Shown here piece by piece: positions 16,309 through 23,875 of a DNA stretch of 64,000 nucleotides; within the stretch, counting starts at the first letter, position 1, and the number at the start of each line of letters is the position of its first letter. Where the stretch lies: NCBI RefSeq assembly GCF_026965555.1, contig NZ_CP114040.1, forward strand, positions 7,254,001-7,318,000. Direction: 5' to 3'. The notes below the pieces were generated by a model that saw only the letters and a list, made by a program, of their open reading frames with translations, was not told the DNA's origin and did no database searches. Position numbers and translations under genes: made by a program. The stretch is from Nannocystis punicea. Lineage in GTDB: Bacteria; Myxococcota_A; Polyangia; Nannocystales; Nannocystaceae.

Positions 16309-17685
16309 CTACGTCTTCTTCGGTGCGGCCTTCTTCGACGCGGCCTTCTTCGACGCGGCCTTCTTCGACGCGGCCTTCTTCGACGCGGCCTTCTTCGACG
16401 CCGCCTTCTTCGACGCGGCCTTCTTCGGTGCGGGAGCCTGCGCCGCGTCCCTCTCGCGCATGCGGCGGCCGACGTCCGCCCAGAGGTCGAAGGGTGGCTT
16501 CACGGCGGCCGGCTTCTGGGCGGCCAGCCACTTGCGGAGCTGATCGGCGTCGGCGCTGGGCTGGGTGAGCTCGCAGAGCGTGGTGAGCGGTTTGATGAGC
16601 CGGCTCGGATCGCCGGCGGCCTGGATCGACAGCGCGAGATCGCGTAGCACCGCCTCGTGCTCGTCGAGCTCGCTGAAAGAGCGCTTCGAGTGGAGCACCG
16701 GACCCGCCGTGCTCTGCGACGAGCGCTCCGCGAGGAACAAGGCGTCGAGACCGGCCAGGGCCGACGTGATGTCACCACGACCAAGGCGCGCCGCGAGGCT
16801 CAGGCGCTCGGCGCGACGAGGGAAGGCGGGGTTGCGTTCGAACGGTCGCGCCTCCTCGGCCGTCACTTCCGCCTCGGCCCACAGGCCCTCCTCGAGGCAG
16901 CGCGCCGCGTGCACGAGGAGGGCGCGGTGCAGCAGCGCCGGATCGCCGTGTGCGCGCAGGTCGATCAGCAAGGCTCGCCCGTGCTCGACGACCTCCCAGA
17001 CCGGCCGTCGCTCGATCGCGTCGAGGCGGGCAGAGAGGACCGCCGGGTCGTCGGCGGGCAACGAGATGAGGAGGCCGTTCCGGACCCAGGTCGTGAGGTG
17101 CTGCGCGGACCGCAGGCCCGAGTAGACGTACTCGGAGCGCATGCTGCTAGCGACATAGGCTGCTCGCTCCGACCACGCCGCCAGGTCGTCGCTCACCGCC
17201 ACGAGCTCCTCGCAGAACGACGCGGGCGCCGCATCGCCGAGGACGCTCTTGGCGAGCCCCTCGAGCAGCGGCTCCCAGGCGGCCACCTCACCGTCCCACA
17301 GATCGTGCACCCGATCGAAGTCCGGGCTCAGCAGCTCCGGGTCGAAGAGATCCGCGCTGGCCACGTCGTGTTCCTTGACCAGCTGGCGGATCGTCTCGTC
17401 GACGAAGAACCCGTACACGAGATCCTGGTAGCTCGGCGACACGATCACACCCACCGCGCCCGACCGCATGCCCGCCACGATCGCGTCCCGCCCGGTGTTG
17501 TCGTTTTCGCCGTTGTCGACGAAGCGCGCCGCACCGGCACCATCGCCACCGAGCGCGGTCACGAACGCGCGCGCTTCTGCCTCTCGGGAGAGCGATGCGC
17601 CGCGGAAGTAGAGCACCACCGGACCGGCGCGCATCCGGTCAGGGAGGGAGCGAGGTGGGTGGCGATGCGGATCCGGCTTGATCAT
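16309..17685 (-). CDS. Protein of unknown function with a histone-H1-like AASKK repeat tail (458 aa)
   Basis: The first 400 residues form an unrecognised, largely helical globular protein. An N-terminal alpha/beta start (AGPVVLYFRGASLS, GAVGVIVSPSYQDLVYGFF) is followed by helical pairs such as LLHRALLVHAARCLEEGLWA that resemble TPR-like packing. The last 40 residues are PKKAASKKAASKK-type repeats (six KAASK units), a basic Ala/Lys tail like that of histone H1 or of bacterial H1-like and HU-tail proteins, which bind DNA non-specifically. The tail is encoded by 15-bp tandem repeats and so should vary in length between strains. The start is the ATG with GGAG upstream; an ATG 17 codons later is possible. 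A chromosome-associated role is inference from the tail alone. Confidence 0.6.
   Translation of the reverse strand: MIKPDPHRHPPRSLPDRMRAGPVVLYFRGASLSREAEARAFVTALGGDGAGAARFVDNGENDNTGRDAIVAGMRSGAVGVIVSPSYQDLVYGFFVDETIRQLVKEHDVASADLFDPELLSPDFDRVHDLWDGEVAAWEPLLEGLAKSVLGDAAPASFCEELVAVSDDLAAWSERAAYVASSMRSEYVYSGLRSAQHLTTWVRNGLLISLPADDPAVLSARLDAIERRPVWEVVEHGRALLIDLRAHGDPALLHRALLVHAARCLEEGLWAEAEVTAEEARPFERNPAFPRRAERLSLAARLGRGDITSALAGLDALFLAERSSQSTAGPVLHSKRSFSELDEHEAVLRDLALSIQAAGDPSRLIKPLTTLCELTQPSADADQLRKWLAAQKPAAVKPPFDLWADVGRRMRERDAAQAPAPKKAASKKAASKKAASKKAASKKAASKKAASKKAAPKKT
16316..16435. repeat. 15-bp tandem repeat, 8 units (TTCTTCGACGCGGCC)
   Basis: Eight consecutive 15-bp units lie inside the 3' end of the gene with the AASKK tail. 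The outer two carry GGTG instead of GACG, and the sixth has a CCGCC variant. Because units are multiples of three, copy changes keep frame. Confidence 0.9.
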
Positions 17686-18188
17686 CTCGATGGCTCCGGC
17701 AGCGAGGGAGCATGATAACCGGGCCCGGTTGGAGCGACGAAGAGGTTTGAAGTGAGAATCTGGGCGCGAGGGTGAGGAGGAGTGGCCAGATGATCTGCGG
17801 AGAGCCCACGGGCTCGCTGCATAGCGAGGCGATACGTCTCGACTGGCTCCGCCTCGCCCGGGATTGCGCGTCGGCGCCGACGTGTGCGACGGCCGTGCAA
17901 GCCGCGAGGACGAAGTGCATCGATGGAGAACGTCGCGGTGCGAACACGGGGCGAGCATCCGCGAATCGCTGCGTCGTCGCGCTCCCGCCTCACGGACTTT
18001 GGTCGATCACGGGAATGGCCGACGCCGAGATCGCGCTCCCGCCGTCGGACACGTGACACCTTGTCCTCTGGAAGAGAAACCTGTCTCTCAGGCCAGACAA
18101 GCGGGCCGAAAAGTCGGTGCCTGGCGGTCGACGCAACCAGATCGTGCTGGCGACGCAAGGCGTTGCGTCTCCCGCGCCGGTGCCGTGC
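17686..18188. other. 503-bp intergenic region
   Basis: Lies between the start of the AASKK-tail gene and the stop of the aldo/keto reductase gene, so it contains the promoter of the former. Open frames on both strands here are Arg/Ser-rich and lack ribosome binding sites; I support no gene. Confidence 0.5.
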
Positions 18189-19184
18189 TCAGCGGTTGGT
18201 CATGCGCTGCAGGTGCTCCGGATAGCGGGCCCCCTGCACCGTCAGCTTCGCGGCGGCGCCGTCGATCTCGCGGAGATCGTCGGAGGTCAGCGTGACGTGG
18301 GCAGCACCGACGTTCTCCTCGAGGCGCGTCAGCTTGGTCGTCCCCGGGATCGGCACGATCCACGGCTTCTGCGCGAGCAGCCACGCGAGCGCGATCTGTG
18401 CCGGGCTCGCCCGCTTGCGCGCCGCGACCTCGCCGAGCAGGTCGACGAACGCCTGGTTCGCCTTGCGGGACTCCGGGGTGAAGCGCGGCAGGATGTTGCG
18501 GAAGTCGCTGCGGTCGAAGCTGGTGGTCTCGTCCATCTTGCCCGTCAAGAATCCCTTGCCCAGCGGGCTGAACGGCACGAAGCCGATGCCGAGCTCCTCG
18601 CACGTCGGCAGCACCTCCGCCTCCGGGTCCCGGGTCCACAGCGAGTATTCGCTCTGGACGGCCGCGACCGGCTGGACCGCGTGCGCCCGGCGGATAGTCC
18701 GTGCGCCCGCCTCCGAGAGGCCGAAGTGCTTGACCTTGCCCTGCTGGATCAGCTCCTTCACCGCGCCGGCGACGTCCTCGATCGGCACCTCCGGATCGAC
18801 GCGGTGCTGGTAGAACAGGTCGATCGCGTCGACCTTGAGCCGCCGGAGCGAGGCCTCGGCGACCTCCTTGATGTGCTCGGGCCGGCTGTCGAGGAGGCTC
18901 CACCGCGCCTCCCCCTCGGCGGCGGGCCTGAACCCGAACTTGGTGGCGATCACCACCCGGCCGTGGAACGGCGCAAGCGCCTCGCCCACCAGCTCCTCGT
19001 TGACGAATGGACCGTAGACCTCGGCGGTGTCGAAGAAGGTGACGCCGAGCTCGACGGCCCGGCGCATCAGCCCGATCATCTCTCGCCTGTCCGCGGCCGG
19101 CCCGTAGCCGAAGCTCATGCCCATGCAGCCGAGCCCGATGGCCGACACCGCGAGGTCGCTGTTCCCGAGTCTTCGCGTCTGCAT
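18189..19184 (-). CDS. Aldo/keto reductase (331 aa)
   Basis: NAD(P)H-dependent reductase of carbonyl compounds with the AKR TIM-barrel pattern. It begins MQTRRLGNSDLAVSAIGLG, followed by FFDTAEVYGPF (catalytic Asp and Tyr), VIATKFGF (catalytic Lys), LFYQHRVDP (catalytic His), GLSEAG, and the cofactor region VPIPGTTKLTRLEENV near the C-terminus. Length is normal for the soluble bacterial subfamily that includes YghZ/YajO-type enzymes. The ATG has AAGGAG at a good distance. It is transcribed alone. A physiological role in detoxifying aldehydes or dicarbonyls is inferred from the family; the substrate cannot be read from the sequence. Confidence 0.92.
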   Translation of the reverse strand: MQTRRLGNSDLAVSAIGLGCMGMSFGYGPAADRREMIGLMRRAVELGVTFFDTAEVYGPFVNEELVGEALAPFHGRVVIATKFGFRPAAEGEARWSLLDSRPEHIKEVAEASLRRLKVDAIDLFYQHRVDPEVPIEDVAGAVKELIQQGKVKHFGLSEAGARTIRRAHAVQPVAAVQSEYSLWTRDPEAEVLPTCEELGIGFVPFSPLGKGFLTGKMDETTSFDRSDFRNILPRFTPESRKANQAFVDLLGEVAARKRASPAQIALAWLLAQKPWIVPIPGTTKLTRLEENVGAAHVTLTSDDLREIDGAAAKLTVQGARYPEHLQRMTNR

Positions 19185-19542
19185 CTCGTACTCCTTCGCC
19201 AGGAAGCTCCCCGTCCTCGTGGGCCTGTCGGCGCGCGTTCGCCAGCGGGCGTGAGCACCGGCCGGTGCGCCCAACCCTTGCCGGAGCGCGAAGAATTATG
19301 CGCCCGGTGGTCGCCGCCGACCAGACCCCGCGCGGCTTACGGGCCGTCAAGCCATGCTTGACAGTCGGCCGGGGCTGCGAGCGGCCGGGCAGTGCGGGTC
19401 GTCCGCCGGGATGGCCGAGCGGGCAGCACAAGGCTGACCAGCAAACTCATGCCGAGAGCCCCCGAGAAGTTTCTCCGGCGGACGCCCATGGGCGTGCCGT
19501 GCGAGGCGTCGACACGCTTTGCATCGCGCACCCTGGTGCCGG
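19185..19542. other. 358-bp intergenic region
   Basis: Lies between the start of the aldo/keto reductase gene and the end of the phosphoribosyltransferase-like gene. No gene, repeat or strong hairpin is recognised; it should contain the reductase promoter. Confidence 0.5.
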
Positions 19543-20466
19543 TCACTCGACGGGGTCGAACGTCTCGACCGCGCCGACGACGTCGCGGTCGAATCGCACC
19601 TTCTCGTCGAACCATTCCAGCGTGTCCGTCAACACCGGTACGACGTGGGGGCCGAACTCGTGATCGACGTAGTGCGTCCCGAGCGTGAACTTCTGGTCCT
19701 CGGAGACCAGCGTATGGCAGCCCTCCCAGACGAACGCGTGGATCGTGCGCTGGGCGGCGAGCCGGTTCAGATGACCGTTGGCCTTCGAGCGGGTGCCGAA
19801 CGCGTCCGCGAGCGCCGCGACGGTGACCGGGAGCATCGCCGTCACGCCCAGCTCGATCATCTCGTTCACGTGGCCGCGCAACATTCCGCCGGACACGATC
19901 TCGTCGACGTAGAGGAGGTGGTCGAAGCCCATCGGGCCGATGCACCAGTCGCGCAGCCGGCGGAGCTCGAGGATGTTGGCGTAGCGACCGCTGGCCCGAC
20001 CGCAGCCCTTTCCGCGGATCTCGAGCGCGTCCGGGTACATCACGAAGCTCGACGTCACCGCGTGGTACTCGACCAGCCGCCCGGCGGGGATCTCGCGGAG
20101 GTACCGCTTCACGGCGCGCCAGATCGGCAGCGCCCCGCGGAGGGGCAGATAGACCAGACAGCGTCGGCTGCCCGCGATCGCGGTCTCGACCGCACGCGCG
20201 AGCTTCTCGGCGGCGGCGCGGTAGCTCTCGTGAATGGCGAGGTCGTAGGTGTAATGTCGCTCGTGCGGATGCGACCGCTTGTGGAGGTGGGGCCCCGCGA
20301 GCGGGATCCGGACGCCGGTCGGTTTCAGCACCGAGGTGATGATCCTGTCGCCGACTGCCTCGATCCTGGCCCTCCACTCGTCCTGGGAGCCGACCTCGAA
20401 GCAGTGGTCGAACTGGACGTGGTCGCGCCGGTCCCCCGGCTCCTGCGTGCGGATGTAGAGCTTCAT
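19543..20466 (-). CDS. Phosphoribosyltransferase-like protein (307 aa)
   Basis: The middle of the protein shows a PRTase pattern: CLVYLPLRGALPIWRAVKRY resembles the first strand and loop, and LLYVDEIVSGGMLRGH matches the PRPP-binding motif (usually VDDVISTGGTL) with two acidic residues followed by a Ser-Gly-Gly loop. The first Asp is kept and the second is Glu. The N-terminal 80 residues (including LHKRSHPHERHYTYD) and the C-terminal 90 residues (ATRWEGCHTL-like region, FTLGTHYVDHEFGPHV) are not recognised. Divergent PRTases of this kind occur in bacterial conflict and signalling proteins as well as in salvage. There is no neighbour that decides between them. ATG start fits GGGG upstream. Cytosolic; no signal peptide. 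Confidence 0.55.
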   Translation of the reverse strand: MKLYIRTQEPGDRRDHVQFDHCFEVGSQDEWRARIEAVGDRIITSVLKPTGVRIPLAGPHLHKRSHPHERHYTYDLAIHESYRAAAEKLARAVETAIAGSRRCLVYLPLRGALPIWRAVKRYLREIPAGRLVEYHAVTSSFVMYPDALEIRGKGCGRASGRYANILELRRLRDWCIGPMGFDHLLYVDEIVSGGMLRGHVNEMIELGVTAMLPVTVAALADAFGTRSKANGHLNRLAAQRTIHAFVWEGCHTLVSEDQKFTLGTHYVDHEFGPHVVPVLTDTLEWFDEKVRFDRDVVGAVETFDPVE

Positions 20467-20808
20467 GTCGACCCCTGCGCGGGAGAGTTCCAGGTCCGTT
20501 CGTTCACAGTTCGTGTCACCGCATCGCTCAGGGGCGAAGACGCCCGCCCTTGCAAGCCATCACCGCGGCTACGCACAGCACGATCGCCAAGGTCCCAGGG
20601 AGCGGCACGCCGATGACCCTACCTACCACATTCGCGGTCGCGGCTCCCGCCCGAAACCTCACTCGGCGCTCTGCCCATCGCCACTTCGTCCCCATGTCCG
20701 CCGGCTTCGAATGCGCGAACGAATGCGTCCGTGAGAGCCGACGCGCTCCTCGCCGGCGACTCCGCGATCCGGCCACGCAATCCCGACTCGCACACGGCGC
20801 CCCTGGCC
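20467..20808. other. 342-bp intergenic region with a possible 55-residue ORF
   Basis: On the minus strand, 20528-20695 encodes a 55-residue peptide whose end has a hydrophobic stretch and a Cys (PLPGTLAIVLCVAAVMACKG). It might be a tiny membrane peptide or a lipoprotein remnant, but no ribosome binding site is seen. Nothing else is supported. Confidence 0.25.
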
Positions 20809-21705
20809 TCAGCGCACCTTCGCCAGCAGCGCCGCGACCCAGTCGACGAACACCCGCAGCTTCGTGCTCAGGTGCTTGCTCGGCGGATACACGACGTAGA
20901 TCGGCTGCGGCGCGCGCGGCCAGTCGCCGAGCACCCGCACCAGCGCCCGGCGGGTGATGTGCGGCCGGACCGTGAAGTCCAGCGTTTGAACCACCCCGAG
21001 CCCCGCCAGCGCCGCGGCCACGTGCGCGGTGTTCTCGTTGACGGTGACCTCCGGGCGCCGCTCGATCGTCACGGTCTCCTCGCCGCGCGTGAACACCAGC
21101 GACTGCGTGCGGCTCGTCCGCGCCGACGCGTACCCGACGATCGCGTGCTTCGCCTCGAGGTCGCGCGGATGCTCGACCTTTCCGCGGCGCCGCAGGTATC
21201 CGGGCGACGCGCAAGTCGTCCAGCCGACCGTCCCGACCTTGCGAGAGATCAGCGTCGAGTCCTCCGCGACGCCGCGCAGCGCACAGTCGACGTTCTCGCC
21301 GATCAGATCGACGATGCGGTCGGTGACCCCGAGGTCGATGTGCAGGTCCGGGTACCGCGCGCGAAACTCCGGCAGCGCGGGCAGCAAGATCCCGCTGGCG
21401 ATCGCGCCGCCCGTGTCGATCCGCAGCCGCCCGCGCGGGCTCGCCTGGGCCCCGCGCAGCGTCGCGTCCAGCTCGGACAGCTCGGACATCAGCCGACTCG
21501 TGCGCTCGTAGTAGGCCGCACCGTCCGGCGTCACCGTCACGCGCCGGGTCGTGCGCAGCAGCAGCTTGACCTGCAGGTGCGCCTCGAGGCTCTGAACCAG
21601 CTTCGTCACCGTCGCCTTCGGCATCTGCAACGAGTCCGCCGCCCGCGTGAAGGTGCCCGCCTCGACGACCCGCGCGAACACTTTCATTGCCAGAAGTTGG
21701 TCCAT
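20809..21705 (-). CDS. LysR-family transcriptional regulator (298 aa)
   Basis: The first 60 residues are the standard LysR winged helix-turn-helix (MKVFARVVEAGTFTRAAD, KATVTKLVQSLEAHLQVKLL). The remainder is the type-2 periplasmic-binding-like effector domain (GRLRIDTGGAIASGILLPAL, YPDLHIDLGVTDRIVDLIGE). The sequence most resembles the subgroup that senses small aromatic or electrophilic compounds and regulates divergent oxidoreductases. Here the divergent gene, 99 bases away, encodes an SDR-family oxidoreductase, so direct regulation of it is likely. The intergenic stretch contains TTCCCCACGGTGAA (21732-21745), an imperfect dyad that could be the LysR site. Confidence 0.92.
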   Translation of the reverse strand: MDQLLAMKVFARVVEAGTFTRAADSLQMPKATVTKLVQSLEAHLQVKLLLRTTRRVTVTPDGAAYYERTSRLMSELSELDATLRGAQASPRGRLRIDTGGAIASGILLPALPEFRARYPDLHIDLGVTDRIVDLIGENVDCALRGVAEDSTLISRKVGTVGWTTCASPGYLRRRGKVEHPRDLEAKHAIVGYASARTSRTQSLVFTRGEETVTIERRPEVTVNENTAHVAAALAGLGVVQTLDFTVRPHITRRALVRVLGDWPRAPQPIYVVYPPSKHLSTKLRVFVDWVAALLAKVR

Positions 21706-21731
21706 CGCCCCGGCGCGCCTCCGCCCGGATT

Positions 21732-21745
21732 ATTCCCCACGGTGA
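21732..21745. promoter_or_regulatory. Imperfect dyad between LysR and SDR genes, possible LysR binding site
   Basis: TTCCCCACGGTGAA has TTC/GAA outer arms and sits midway in the 99-bp divergent intergenic region. LysR boxes (T-N11-A, established) have this general form; the assignment is inference from position. Confidence 0.3.
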
Positions 21746-21804
21746 ACAAAGAAGCCACCGGTCGCCCGCTTATCCACGGGCGTCCACGCCGTAGGTTGGC
21801 GGCC

Positions 21805-22581
21805 ATGTCGACCCGCAACATTCACGCCACCAAACACGCCGGCAAAATCGCCCTGATCACCGGCGGCAGCACCGGCCTCGGCCTCGCCACTGCCCAGCGC
21901 TTCGTCGACGAGGGCGCCGCCCACGTCTATATCACCGGCCGCCGCCAGCCCGAGCTCGACGCCGCCGTCCGCCAGATCGGCCGCAACGTCACCGCGATCC
22001 GCGGCGACGTCAGCGTGCTCCCCGACCTCGATCGCGTGTTCGCCGAGATCAGCCGCGCGCACGGCCGCCTCGACATCCTGTTCGCCAACGCCGGCGGCGC
22101 CGCCTTCGAGCCGCTCGGCGCGGTCACCGAGGCCGTGTTCGACAAGTACTTCGGCATCAACGTCAAGGGCACCCTGTTCACCGTGCAGAAGGCCCTGCCG
22201 CTGATGTCCGCCGGCGCCGCGATCGTCGTCAACGGCTCGATGGTCTCACTCAAGGGCGTCGCCGCGTTCGGCGTGTACTCGGCGACCAAGGCGGCCCTGC
22301 GCTCGTTCGTCCGCACCTGGGCCGTCGACCTCGAGGGCCGCGGCATCCGCGTCAACGTCGTCGCCCCGGGCACCGTGGTCACGCCCGCCTACCGCTCCGA
22401 GCTCGGCATGAACGACGAACAGATCGAGCAGTTCGCCGCGCAGGCCGCCAAGGTCACCCCGCTCGGCCGCGTCGGCACCCCCGACGAGATCGCCAAGGCC
22501 GTGTCGTTCCTCGCGTCCGACGACGCCAGCTACATCACCGGCGTCGAGCTGTTCGTCGACGGCGGCCAGGCCCAGGTGTGA
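21805..22581 (+). CDS. Short-chain dehydrogenase/reductase (SDR), classical type (258 aa)
   Basis: Rossmann-fold oxidoreductase with all classical SDR marks: the cofactor motif TGGSTGLG near residue 20, the NAG motif in FANAGG, the catalytic Ser in VNGSMVS, catalytic YxxxK in YSATK, and the C-terminal FVDGGQ common in subfamilies with an FVDGG ending. The arginine in ITGRRQ after the second strand favours NADP(H). Length is normal. It is transcribed away from a LysR regulator that very probably controls it. The substrate is unknown; such pairs in other bacteria respond to quinones, aldehydes or alcohols. Confidence 0.93.
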   Translation: MSTRNIHATKHAGKIALITGGSTGLGLATAQRFVDEGAAHVYITGRRQPELDAAVRQIGRNVTAIRGDVSVLPDLDRVFAEISRAHGRLDILFANAGGAAFEPLGAVTEAVFDKYFGINVKGTLFTVQKALPLMSAGAAIVVNGSMVSLKGVAAFGVYSATKAALRSFVRTWAVDLEGRGIRVNVVAPGTVVTPAYRSELGMNDEQIEQFAAQAAKVTPLGRVGTPDEIAKAVSFLASDDASYITGVELFVDGGQAQV

Positions 22582-22638
22582 GCAGCGCGAACGACGGCTA
22601 CGGCGTCGCAATTGGCAGGGCAGGTCCGGGCCGATTCC

Positions 22639-23709
22639 TTATCGTCCCTCGAACTCGAGCGACATCGCCTCGCCGTGGATGTTGACCACGAACGCGCGAC
22701 CGTCGATGGCCAGCCCCGCGACGGCCGTACCGAACTCCGGTGGCAGCGGGGCAGAGGGAGTGGACCTCCCTCGTCGGAGGTCGACCACCTCGACCGTCTC
22801 GGCCAAGCCGCCGACGACGACGAGACGGCGGCGCGCGGGCAAGACGACGGCCACCGGTCCCAGGGAGCGCTCGTCGTGGAGCCGGCCCACGGTCGTCCAT
22901 GCATTCGCCTGGGCGTCGAATCGTTCGATCTCGAGGATGCCCCACCCCTCGCGATAGTCGGCGTTTCCGCCGATCACGAGGCCGGTTGCGGCGAGGACCA
23001 CCGCGACGTGCTCGTGCCGGGGCCGGACGTCGCCGGCGCGCCAGCGGTCCCGCCGTGGATCCCAGCGCTCGAAGCGAGAGACGAGGAATGCCTCGCCCGA
23101 GGTGTCGCGCCCGTCGCCGCCGTGCACGACGGCCCCCCCGCGCGTGAGCGGAAACGCGACGGCCCCGCGGCGAGCGTGCGTCAGATCGGCCGCCTGGGTC
23201 CAGCGGTCGGTGACCGGATCATAGACGTCGACGCGCGAGAGGGGGGCGCCCGTCGCGTCCACCCCGCCCGCGACGAGGACGCGGCCGTCCGCGAGGCGTG
23301 CGGTGGCTTGCTCGAGGCGGGCGACCGGCAGCGGAGCGGCGATGTCCCACGTGTCGCGGTCCGGATCGTAGCGCCAGGTCTCGCTCGTGCTCCGATCGTA
23401 GGTGCTGGCCTCGCCGCCACCCACGACGAGGATGTCGCCCCCAAGGAGGACGACGGCGTCGTAGCCGATCCGCGATCTCGGCAGGGAGGCGCGGGGCGCC
23501 CATGCGCCGGTCTCGGGATCGCGTTGCACGAGCCCTCGCGTCGTTTCGGTCGCCGCCAGCGCGAGGACGCGTTGCTTCGAGACGCGAACGAGCACGCCCG
23601 CCGCGTCGGCGCCGGGGCCCGGTTGTGACACCCAGGAAGCCTGCACGGCGAGAGCGGAGGCGGCGAGCAGGAGACGACCGACGAGGAGGAGAGAGAGCAC
23701 AACTGGCAT
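22639..23709 (-). CDS. Exported Kelch-repeat beta-propeller protein (356 aa)
   Basis: The first 24 residues form a signal peptide (LSLLLVGRLLLAASALAVQA). The rest contains about six Kelch blades, each with the Gly-Gly doublet and the Tyr-Asp ... Trp pattern: DILVVGGGEAS, YDPDRDTWDIAAPLPVARLE, VLVAGGVDATG, YDPVTDRWTQAADLTHARRG, GGAVVHGGDG, and LVVVGGLAETV. Kelch motifs fold into a six-bladed propeller that usually binds ligands or polysaccharide. It is a stand-alone gene facing the SDR gene end and divergent from an unusual duplicated lipoprotein. A dyad near the shared promoter could control both. Confidence 0.85.
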   Translation of the reverse strand: MPVVLSLLLVGRLLLAASALAVQASWVSQPGPGADAAGVLVRVSKQRVLALAATETTRGLVQRDPETGAWAPRASLPRSRIGYDAVVLLGGDILVVGGGEASTYDRSTSETWRYDPDRDTWDIAAPLPVARLEQATARLADGRVLVAGGVDATGAPLSRVDVYDPVTDRWTQAADLTHARRGAVAFPLTRGGAVVHGGDGRDTSGEAFLVSRFERWDPRRDRWRAGDVRPRHEHVAVVLAATGLVIGGNADYREGWGILEIERFDAQANAWTTVGRLHDERSLGPVAVVLPARRRLVVVGGLAETVEVVDLRRGRSTPSAPLPPEFGTAVAGLAIDGRAFVVNIHGEAMSLEFEGR

Positions 23710-23742
23710 CCTGTCGAGTGACGGGGCGAGGCTTTCGGCCTA

Positions 23743-23759
23743 TGGTACGAACCGTACCA
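23743..23759. promoter_or_regulatory. Perfect 7-3-7 inverted repeat (TGGTACG-AAC-CGTACCA), candidate operator
   Basis: The dyad lies in the 166-bp region between the divergent Kelch and duplicated-lipoprotein genes. Perfect 7-bp arms with a 3-base spacer are typical of TetR-type operators. No TetR gene is in the window, so the regulator would act from elsewhere. Confidence 0.5.
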
Positions 23760-23875
23760 AACCCGCCCCGCTCTCGCGCCCGTTCCACCGCTCTCTGCCC
23801 TCGTTCGACCTCCGATTCCGCGCGTCCTGGCCGTCCTGGCCGCCGACCGTCGCCGGCTCCCTGGAGAGCGTGACC

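Noticed and set aside
14677..16647. Long plus-strand open frame opposite the SGNH hydrolase gene
   Set aside because: No signal or domain; it crosses two real minus-strand genes and the intergenic gap between them.
20528..20695. 55-residue hydrophobic-ended peptide as a gene
   Set aside because: No ribosome binding site, no homologous pattern and a composition like neighbouring noise; kept only as a low-confidence note in the intergenic entry.
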